A DNA stretch of 64,000 nucleotides, taken from NCBI GenBank assembly GCA_025618425.1, contig CM046842.1, positions 29,853,081-29,917,080 of the forward strand, read 5' to 3'. Shown one piece after another: positions 11,901-23,400 of the stretch. A program made the position numbers and the translations under genes. Within the stretch, counting starts at the first letter, position 1. Each line of letters starts with the position of its first letter. The notes below the pieces were generated by a model. The model had not been told where the DNA came from. It saw only the letters and a list, made by a program, of their open reading frames with translations, and ran no database searches. The DNA comes from Heliocidaris tuberculata (Eukaryota > Echinodermata > Echinoidea > Camarodonta > Echinometridae).

Positions 11901-14900
11901 GGAAACGCCGAGATCATGGGTTCCATCTCCGGTACCGCACTTACATGTACGCCCTTAAGCAAGGCATCTTATCTACAACGCTCTTTTATCATACATTCAG
12001 TAAATTGTGTTTGGCATATTAATAGTGTGTGAGTGTGTTTCATTTTTGTTTAAATGATACAAAAAATTGGGGTAATGTAGATATTTGTTTGATCTTTTGT
12101 CGGTCTGGGGTCGGCCTCTGTGTGACTTCGGTAGACTTACAGCTTGTCTATACCACAGACATTACTGCTATAGACTAACTCACATCTTCCTAATTGGCTT
12201 CGTTATTATTATCTTATCATAAATACTGTTGTATATTTTTATTTTTCATATTGAAAAATAAGTATTCAAGAATGTGAAATTTAACAGTTACATTAAATTA
12301 CATTACCAGCAAAAAATCATCACTGTGGTTGAAGCTGCCGACTTGGTTGTTAACAGAACGATGGCCAAAAACTTCCCTCAAATGTCTTAATGTACCCCTC
12401 TCCGTCTGGGACGTTGGAGTATAGAGTTCAGCAATGATGTCCTTTAAAGGGATAGAGAGAGAGAGAGGGATATTTTACACATACAAACATATACTATGGC
12501 TGTATTCTAAACTCCGGTTTAACTTAACGGAAAGTCCACCCTGATATCTATTTGGTTTTAAAAGAAGCAGAAAAATTAAAGAAACAGTTCAGTTACAGTT
12601 TGAGCAAAATTCGAGAAGAAATAAGAAAATTATGAATTTTTGAAGGCGTAATCAATCGAACACAAACGAACGTATCTTGCGAGCTCCTCTCCCATTTGCT
12701 CTGTACCAAAAAATCATTAATTTCCTACAGTTTGAGCAAAATTGAGAAGAAATAAGAAAATTATGAATTTTTGAAGGCGTAATCAATCGAACACAAACAA
12801 ACGTATCTTGCGAGCTCCTCTCCCATTTGCTCTGTACCAAAAAGTCATTAATTTCCTACAGTCTGAGCAAAATTGAGAAGAAATAAGAAAATTATGAATT
12901 TTTGAAGGCGTAATCAATCGAACACAAACGAACGTATCTTGCGAGCTCCTCTCCCATTTGCTCTGTACCAAAAAGTCATTAATTTCCTACAGTTTGAGCA
13001 AAATTGAGAAGAAATAAGAAAATTATGAATTTTTGAAGGCGTAATCAATCGTACACAAACGAACGTATCTTGCGAGCTCCTCTCCCATTTGCTCTGTACC
13101 AAAAAATCATTAATTTCCATTTTCTCTAAAGAAAATATTCAATTGTACATATACACATGTATGAACCTTAGATATAATCACTGTTCATCTGTTTTTACAC
13201 TAAACCTGTATGAAACAAATCTATTTCTTCACGAACAACTAAAAAAATGAAAATTTATGAAATTTTCTGTACTGAGTACATGAGGAGATCGCAAGATACG
13301 TTATGGAGTTGCCAATTTGTGTTTGATTGATTAAAACTTCAAAAATATCATAACTTTCTTATTTCTTATCAGATTCTGATCAAACTTTAAACTGTTTCTC
13401 TCATTTTTCTACTTTTATTAGAATCAACAAAATACCAAGTTGGACTTTCCCTTTAAACACTAGTCTAATGAGGTTTAACTTTGTACAGAAATTTAGACTG
13501 CACTTGCAGTTTAAGTAAGTTTTAAGTTTTTTAAAGATCTGGTTTAACTGTAATAGACTGGAGTTTAAGTTAAACGGGAGTTCAGAATACGGGCCATATG
13601 AGTTTGGTGGTTATTTCAATAAATTCATATTTAACTTGTTCGAAGTTTTCATGAATTTCAGGGGCTTGGGTCCAGAAATTTTATATTTCTTACTCATCAT
13701 TTACACTAAAACATAAAAATTTTATGATCATTAATTCTATTAGAATTACAAAGAACTGTTCATTGCAAACTTTCAAACCTGTTCTTGTAACAAGAATCTT
13801 ACAACTGTAGACACATTTGCATACAATGCCATCAGGATACCTTAATTATCTATCTGTACAGGAAACGCAAGAAAATCTTACCTATGATATCATCTATATT
13901 TTAAAGATAAAGTTCTGGTCATGAGATTGAATTGTGAAAGAAACTCTCTCAAAGAAATTGGAGCACAGAAGAATTGGTGTATGCTGTAAGGTTTTGGAAT
14001 CATCAAAATAATAAGAAATTGACCCAATCCTGCTTTGAGTTATATGCACTGCACACAGAAAAATGTGCATATGGGACTACACACAAATGTTTGGCCCGAA
14101 CACTTCATTTGTTTCTTGTCATACTGTTGAATGTGGGAGCATTTGAAGAGTAATCCTTTACAGGGGACATATCTATAAGATAATCTTCCAAACTTACATT
14201 AAAAGAATGAGAAAGGTCACAAATTATTTCTTACCTTTCCCAGAACTCAACCTTCCCTTTAAAATATATTTATTTTTCAAAACATGACAGGGCAGCACTA
14301 CATGCTAATGTACAACATGTTCACTGCAGCTGCATAGGTCACAATGTCTATTAGAACAAGGAGACCAGTGTTATAGCTACGGTGGTCGGCGGTGGACGGG
14401 CCCGTCCAGCACGGGGGATTTCCGTCCACCACTCCGGGTGAAAAACACTGCTTCCGACCGGCACTAATTTCACATAAGAAACTGCATTCAACGTAACTGT
14501 TTGTGAAGAAACGTGGTACTTACATTCATATTTCCATCTTTAATCGTGTTTTATTTGCAATTTTACGATAATCATGCTTTCAATTTGACAATAAATGATT
14601 ATTTACTAAAGATTTGCCGAGTTTTATTGTCTTTTGTTACGCACTATACTGTACTACGGTCCGTAATTTGCACGTACATAGAGATATCATGTTTTACGTA
14701 GCGTATACCGGAAGCTGCTGTTCTGACAGCTATACTGTCGCCATACCATCGATCTCTTTGGAACGACTTGTTGCTTGTCAAGTCAGTGAAATTTGAACCA
14801 CCACTAAAAAGTTCCTAGCTATAACACTGAAGGAGACAGCTCCTAATTTAACCTATTGCCTACAGGAACCGAGTGGTACCTCTATTGAGCCTATGGGAAT

Positions 14901-17387
14901 TAGAGAATTCAGTAGTCAACAGGTCATATATTTCCACTTTCTGAAATATCAACTGTTTTACTTTCAGAACATTAAAAAATTAAAAAATGTAGAGAGATGC
15001 GTCCAACTTGGAGCACAGTACTGTAATACCAGAGACTTTCGCGATTTAAAACATTCACAAATGTTAATGACAGCCAGTTTTGCAGCAAGAATGTGCTATA
15101 ATTTTATGTTGTTTCAATTGTGATTTGATTATTTCATGGCATGAAACTTTGGCGAATCTCGACCTCTCGCAAAATTCACGATTCACGCACGTGAAAATTT
15201 CAGGTTTTACAGTACATAAGGTAAGCGTATCGAACAGGAAGAAGAAGAAAAAAATTATAAAAAATTGTGGTATCTATCATTCTTAAAGCTATTGCAGTAG
15301 GTTTATAATGAAAAAAAATCATGCAGAGTCTTTCTCACCTTAAGAACAATAGCTCTAAAGTGTAAATCCCGAGGGATTGGATGTATTTGGCGCAGTCTGT
15401 GTTTAGGATCTGGTGTCGTAGCTGCAGAGGCTTTAGCTGCATTTATCATTTCCACTGTCTTTTGATCACCATGGAATGGAATGTGGTGCGCTTGGGGAAT
15501 GTTGTCAGCTAGTTTGATAAGGATCTTGCGCATGCCTGCCGCGGTGCCGGGGTTTTCCTCTATGACTCCCATATTGATCTGAAAGGGAAAGAAACAAAAA
15601 GGTCTTCATGATGATGATGATCATGATGATGATCATGATGATGATGATCATGATCATCATGATGATGATGATGATGATAATCATGATGGTGGCTTCTTGT
15701 ATAGCCTATGCTGGGCACGTGGCACTTGCTCTAGAATGTCTCACAAAGCATTTTCATTGTTGAGATGATGTTGCAGCTGGCAGCAGGTACATGTAAGTCT
15801 TGAGGTCTGACATGGAGGAGGACAGAGACTCAGTGCTCCTGTTACATCGAGGAAGGCTATTCCACAGCTTAGGTCCAGAGATGAAACATTTTAACTATTC
15901 CCCATTTAGCACCAAGCAGTATTGTTTTGTTTTGTTTCTCACACTCGCCTAGCGACAGTAAGTATCTATTTTGGGAGGAACATCATAGGTGCACTAGCTC
16001 TAAAATTTTGCCATGCACAGAATAGCTGAGAGGGAAAGAAATCATTTCTGGAAACAGAGAGGGATCCATGATTTCACGAGAAGGGGATGGGTGGTGATTT
16101 GAAAATGTTAAAATGGCACTATTCTGGGAAAGCGGAACGATCACAGCTATTGAATATATTTCACAATGACGTTTCCAATGACGCACATATGATCTTAAAC
16201 TTGAAAGGAAATTGATGGATAAAACAATTGGTTAGGAGCGAATTACTTCCCTCCCTAATTGAAATATGATAGTTTACCCAGAAATCATTCTTCCCTTTAA
16301 CTTTCAATAAATATATATAATCTGTACATGTGTGTGTGTGTGTATCATATGGGTAATTGTAAACTCACGTATTCGCTCTTCTGAGCACACTCCTTTGAAT
16401 ATTTATGAGGGATATGTTGCAAAGGACTCTCATCTCTGAACACATCTAAGTTGGCTTGGAGAATTCGTTCCACCAAGACTCGCATCCTCATCCGGAGTTC
16501 AGCATAATCCTTTTGGCTGGGCAAGAACGTCTTGATGGGCAGATCAATAGCCCTGACTGTTGCATCGCCCTCAAGTTCTCTAAACGACACCCTGTTCTTT
16601 ACTGCGATGCAATTGTGGTAGAGTTGCATTTTGTTTTGCTTCTGACTGCTTACATGGGTTGCTCTCCGGAGACACTGGACATTGTCTCCAACCAGGCAGT
16701 AGCCGGGATCTGTCATATAAACAATATGTGATAAAAAAAGAAAATAAGGAATAACTTTGGTATGATCTGCCGTTATTGTCATTCTATAAGGAACATCCAT
16801 GACTGTCAGAAAGGAAATGGCCAAGGTACTTTTTAAAAATTTCTTTCATTCAGTGATTGAGAGAATTGCTTCTCTGGAATCTGGATGAGAATCCAGCAAT
16901 GATGTTCTCTGAATAAGGCGAAGGGGGTCATGCATCTTCAGCTCTCCCCTAGAACCGCCTAGTAGCACTCAGATCTGTGGTAGGTGTTAAAGGGAAGCTT
17001 GAGTTCTGGGAAAGGTAAAAAATAATTTGTAAGCTTTCTCATTTTTTTAATGTTATTTCGGAAGATTATCATAGTAGATATGTCCTCCAAAAAGGATTGC
17101 TCTTAAAATGCTCTCACATTCAAAATATGACAATAAACAGCTGAAATGTTTGGGCCAAACATTTTTGCGAAGTCCCATATACCGGTACACATTTCTGTGT
17201 GCAGTGCATGTGACTCTCAGCAGGATTGAGTCAATTTCTTATCATTTTGGTGATTCCAAAACCTTACAGCATACACCAATTCTTATGTGCTATATAATCA
17301 ACCTTTCCCAATTGCTTCGAGACAGTTTCTTTCACAATTCAATCTCATGACCAGAACTCAACTTTATCTTTAACTCCCCCCCCCCCC

Positions 17388-17420
<33 letters not shown>

Positions 17421-20400
17421 ATTAATAATTAATTTATTAAATAAATAAAATACAATAAATAAATAAATAACAATCATAATAGTGCTTACGTCTTTGAAGT
17501 TGCCGCTCAGCATGTTCATCGTCAGGTTCAACATCTGGTTGTGGTCGAGTCTTCTCTGCCTGGCAAACAGACGATTAGGTGACATAATATTTAAAGTATT
17601 TCATCTGAACTTATTTGGAATATTTGTTTTTTGAAGTATAAAGAGAATCTATACATTAGTACAACATTCAAAATACATTTGCAATGTAGCCTGGGCCTGT
17701 TTCATGAAACTTGTTATCAATAACAATTACAATAATGATTATAGGCTATTCAGGGGCCATGGAGCATTTTTGAAAGTGAGGGGGGGGGGCTGCAGCCCCC
17801 CCCCCCCCCCAGCCCCGCAGCCCCCCAGTTCCACGGCCCATGCTATTGAAATCCTTAAATCTGATTGGCTTCAAGCGAATTTGATACAGAAATGAGGCAG
17901 TTGTTATTGATAACAAGTTTTATGAAACAGGGCTCAGGTCTCTCACGTGGGGGCATATTTTTCCCGGCATTTTGTGGCTATTTTGCTTGCAGAGGGCACA
18001 ATATTTCTTTGTTCTTAACATTTGCTATTAAAATTGTGTTTTGCGTAGGCAGGGCTGTGCCTGCATATGATTGAATCTGTCATTTGTTTAAGTTAAACGT
18101 AGTCTGAGGCAACCCCATTACCCTCTTTTTCTACTTCTGGATAAGCCACTAACCGAGACTCTGAAAGTCCAAGATTTCCTGGGTGGATCAAGGTAAAAGC
18201 AGAGTGGGTCACAGTGTTTCAAACCACTTACTACAGACTCGCTTAATAACTACAGTAGTTACAGGTTTTGCCAACAATCAAGTAAGAAATTTATATTTGT
18301 ATTTATGTCTTTACATGTACAAGGTAACGAGGCCCAAACCATGACACACTGGAAAGAAGCTGATAGGTGAAACCCAGTATGAAGTCGTAACTTGCCCATG
18401 TTGGCATAGCCTGTTACAATAGGAAAGTAGTCAAATATCTTAATCTGACGTCAATGGGATATGGCAAAGCTTCTTCTCTTTCTTCTTCTTTCCTCTTCCT
18501 CTTCCTCTTCCTCTTCCTCTTCCTCTTCCTCTTCCTCTTCCTCTTCCTCTTCCTCTTCCTCTTCCTCTTCCTCTTCCTCTTCCTCTTCCTCTTCCTCTTC
18601 CTCTTCCTCTTCCTCTTCCTCTTCCTCTTCCTCTTCCTCTTCCTCTTCCTCTTCCTCTTCCTCTTCCTCTTCCTCCTCCTCCTCCTCCTCCTCCTCCTCC
18701 TCCTCCTCCTCCTCCTCCTCCTCCTCCTCCCTCCTCCTTCTTCTTCTTCTTCTTCTTCTTCTTCTTCTTTTCCTTTATGGGGTTTTTTTTTCTTGAGAGG
18801 GTGGCAAGGGTGTTAATCTTCTGGTAAAACTGTGCTTTAAAAGTGAAATCTTGATCAATAAATGAACAAGAATTCACCTAGCTGATATATATATATATGT
18901 ATCTTCATGATAAAATCTTTAGTGACACATACCTCTATTGATGCTCGCCACGACGCAAGTTTCTTGCCGTTCTTTTTGGTGAGATTGTGGACATTTCGAC
19001 GCACGGCTGCCGTGGATTTTGTGATACCCGAATTCTTTAGGGCTGCAATTGTCCGTCCTGAAAAATACCATGGATAAGTTTTGATATGATGAACTTGTAT
19101 AAAGCAAAGTTACATTGATAAAATATATTTCAATGAAATTGAAGAAGTTTGCTTTGTATATTAAAGGGAAAGTTACAAGGATAAAATACTTTTTAAATGA
19201 AATTAAATGAAATTGTAATGTTGACTATATGACCATTTTATATCGTATATATATTACAAATCCGCACAAACATACAACACATGAGTCACATTTCATCATT
19301 ATGCAGTCTTCCATTTTATTTCTATCACTTCCTCATACCCCCCCCCCCCCCCCCCTCTTTCTCTTGTAAGATTTTCCATTTTTTGTTTGCCTCTCATCAT
19401 GTTGCATTTTCAATGCAAAAGGTTTGGCAACATTCAGTGTTCACTCAAATTAACTTTACATTGATAGAATAAAGATATTCCATGAATATTAGATTTAATT
19501 TCTTTATATCATTTAGAACTTCTCCTATTCACCAAGACATCTAGGTAAATAGAAACAGAGTAGTAATCTATGAACCATAAAGGATTAACATATACATGCA
19601 CAGAGGAAACTCACTATAACAAGGGCCTTGGGACTATGAAAATTACCTTGGTATATCAGAAATCTCTTTATATCAGAGTAAAAAGACAACAGAACAAGAA
19701 GACCTGGGACCAGCAAAATTATCTTGTTATATCAGGCATCTCGTTATATCAGACCTCTTTATAACGAGTTTCCACTGTACATTCAAACACATTGGCAGAA
19801 CCCTTTTTCAGTTCGTGCATTCCTATTCACCTCGTTTTACACTGCTATCAGTTTTTCTGTGCTTATTGCAATCGCTTTTGAGGGACACCATTCCTTTGGT
19901 TCCACATCTCCACAGTATCGTCGCAAGAGACAGGGGTAGGTACTGATGAAGCCTGGGCTTACGATGGTGGAGTGGTATCAGAAACATAATGCCGATCCTG
20001 GCTGTGATCAATTTCTGCTGGACTCTGTCAGTGTACATGTAAAAGATAAAGTTGAGTTCTGGTCATGCGGTTACATTGTGAAAGAAACCGTCTCAAAGCA
20101 ACAGACCTGTTTACTAATGCATTTCAATTCATGCATGTTTCTCTCTGGAATCCTTAAAGTTACCAACTATTTAGTGCACCTGCTATGCATATAATGGCAT
20201 CTCTATGGATGGAATCCATTTTCCATACATTATTTGTTGTTGTGGAGCAAGCCTCTGGCAAGCTTTTGAGTTGCAAAGAGAAACTTTTGTTCAAGAAGTA
20301 TGCATAAAATTAGTAAACAGGTCTATTAAGAAATGCTGATCATGTCTACATAAGAAGAGACCTGTTAACAAAGCTACTCAAATGTATAAATGTTTCTTTC

Positions 20401-23400
20401 CTAGGGACCTAATAACAAGGTATTCCATTAACCTGTTATTGATGAATGAACTACAATACTTGGAATCCAGTTTGCATTCATTACTTGTTGCTATGTCTGA
20501 CAAGACTCTGACAATCCTTTCAGGTTGTCAAGAACAAGCTTTGTTTTTTTAAGTATGCATAAAATTCGAATACATTTGTGAACAGGTCTATTGGTGTTTA
20601 CTGTGAGGTTTTGGAACCACCAAAACGTTAAGAAATTGACTCACTCCTACTGAGAGTTACATGCACTGCACACAGAAATGTGTATATGGGACTACAAACA
20701 AACGTTCAGCCCAAACACTTCAGTTGTTTCTTGACATATTTTGAATGTGAGGGCATTTGAATAGCAATCCTTTTCAGGGAACACTTAGATGACAATCTTC
20801 CAAATTAACATAATAAGAATAATAATAAGAAAGTTCACAAATTATTTTTTTACCTTTCCTAGAACTCCACCTTCCCTTTAAAGCAGTCTATAGCAAAGTC
20901 TACTGACCACGATTCAAACATATCTGGGCCCGGTTTCATTAAACTTGTTATCAATAACAAGTTACAATAATTGTTATAAGCTACTGAAATCCTTGAATCT
21001 GATTGGGTGAGAGCAAAATTTGTCAGAGTTGAGTTCTGGACATGCAATTTCATTGTGCAAGAACTGTCTCAAAGCAATAGACCGCTTCTGTAATGTATAC
21101 AAATTTAAGCACATAATTCTCTGAGCACCTACATGTAGTGACGAGCTATTCCATCAATCTGCTTTTTATACGGGTAAATGAGCCTCAATGCTTGGAATCC
21201 AGTTTGCATACATTATCTGTTGCTATGTCCGGCAAGCTTTCAGGTTGTCAAGAACAACCTTTGTTTGAAAGGTATGCATAAAATTTGCATACATTACCGA
21301 AGCGGTCTATTGGGAAAGGTTGATCATGTCTAAATAAGAATTGGTGTATACTGTGAAGATTTTGCATCATCAAAACGATAAGAAATTGACCTAATCTTGA
21401 GGAAAAAGCACATGCACTGCATGCAGAAATGGGTATATGGGACTGCACACACAAGTGGAATGTTCGGCCCGAACACTTCAGCTATTTCCCATCATATTTT
21501 CGAATATGAGGGCATCTGAAGAGCAATAACTTTCAAGAGACATTTCTACTATGATGTTCTATCCGAACTCACATAAAAGGAATGAGAAAGCTCACAATTT
21601 ATATTTTACCTTTCCAAGAACTCAACCTTCTCTTTACTATGCCATGATACTGCCGAAAGTAATGTGAACAGCAATATTTACCTCGGTGGGTCGTTTGACC
21701 TTGTCAACGCAGAAAAGAACATAGTGTATACAGTCGGAGCTTTTGTTCGAATCTTGTCTACCACTTGGTCCCAGTCGAAATGTTCCTTATTAGTTGCGGG
21801 GAAAATGCAATTGTGCCGTTCTAACAGTCTCATTTCGTGTCGTATGGTTTTATCGATATCATCAAGCCACGCTTGTTTGGATGATCTGGACAGCTTTAGG
21901 GCCTTGATTGCCTGAGGATAGTTTGAGTTTTTGATAAGTTTTATGAGGCCTCTTTTTTTCGTGCGTACTTTATTTTTATTTGTCTTAATTTGGATGGTCG
22001 GTAGGATGCGGCTAGTTCTTTCACTGAAGTCACAACAGATTGCCGTTAGCCTCCTCTCCGCATTGTTCCACCCTGTAAGATACAACAGATATTTCACAGA
22101 GTAACATCAGAATATAGACCTATCTATTATACACATTTTTCTAAATACAGTCTATATAAAAAAGGAATATATTATTTTGTTCAATTCAAATAGTTTAATA
22201 TAGTTTTATCAGTAACAAGCATTCCTTCCATTAATAGATCATTAGCACATAATTCCTACATGTACATGCCCCTGTGTCTTTGTGAGAAACACTTGACAAT
22301 GGCACATATTCTCGAAAGGTGCCTAACTTAAACCCCCGCCTAAATGTGTAGATTTAGGCCACCGAATGATGGAGAGCCAAATATCACCCTCTTTTAATCC
22401 TACAAAATCACCATAATTTTTGGACTAAATGCAAATACACCACCAACATAACAGAATTGATTTTGGATGCTCATTTAATGCCGCAAAAAATATTTATGTT
22501 TCTTTATTTTGTTATATAAATATAGCAATTTATACGGGACTTAGAGGTTGACGAATGGCTTTCTATAAATCAGCGGCCTAAGTTAAGCCAAACTCAACTC
22601 AGGCCGCTTTCGAGAATACGGGCCAGTGACTATCCGACATAGCAACAGCTATTGAAATGTTAAATTGTTAATATTTTCTGGATGGTGATTGACTTCCACA
22701 ACGGCACAAGTGATGTCATAAGGGGAATGTTGGTTTTGCAGCTTTTTTTGTGGGTGGATCCCAGTAATCTGAAGAAAAAATGCTGAAAAATTATTATAAA
22801 ATATATGACATACATGTAGATCTGTAGTGGGATGCACTTTTGGATAATATTTACCTCATGGGGGCATTATAACAGTAAGATAGCTGGGGTTAGTTCAGTA
22901 ATTTTCAGGGTTTTAATAGAAGGTGAGACAGTATTTTGAACAGGACAGGTGGGTATCTGTCCGAGTATGCAGTCAGTGGTAATTGGTATTCATATTTTAG
23001 TGAACAAAAGGTGTTTTCCCCAAGTCGATAGCAAATGAATCTTTGGTATTTCAAATATAAAAGTTGCCTCCTCGGCATGCACCTGACTTGTTAATTTCAG
23101 TGACCTACATATTTCAGGAGGTGTAGGCTCCACCTATTTTAAGCCACACCTAAGCACATGCTCTATTGTTTATGTGAACTCAACTGGTTTGGGCTATGCT
23201 CTGATTGGTTTAAGCCTTGTGGGAGGTTTTGGGGTGTAAGTCTATGATTGGTTGGGGCTTTTAAGTTTTAGAGATGGAGGCTTGCTGGGCTTATATACTG
23301 AATTTGTATTGGGAGTATTTGAGGAAGTCTACGTCAAAGGATGGCTCAGGCAAATTTTTTTTTTGTTTTGTTCACCAATAGATCGCTTCTGTAATGTATA

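Noticed and set aside
11864..11938. Functional tRNA gene
   Set aside because: A- and B-box-like sequences are present but degenerate, and no acceptor-stem pairing or clear anticodon arm could be confirmed; a SINE head fits better.
12652..13120. Three similar 62-68 codon minus-strand frames
   Set aside because: They repeat with the 131-bp tandem unit and have no start context or homology.
18440..18877. Long Arg-Gly or Ser/Leu homopolymeric frames
   Set aside because: They are translations of the (CTTCCT)n tract; there is no flanking coding sequence and no splice context.
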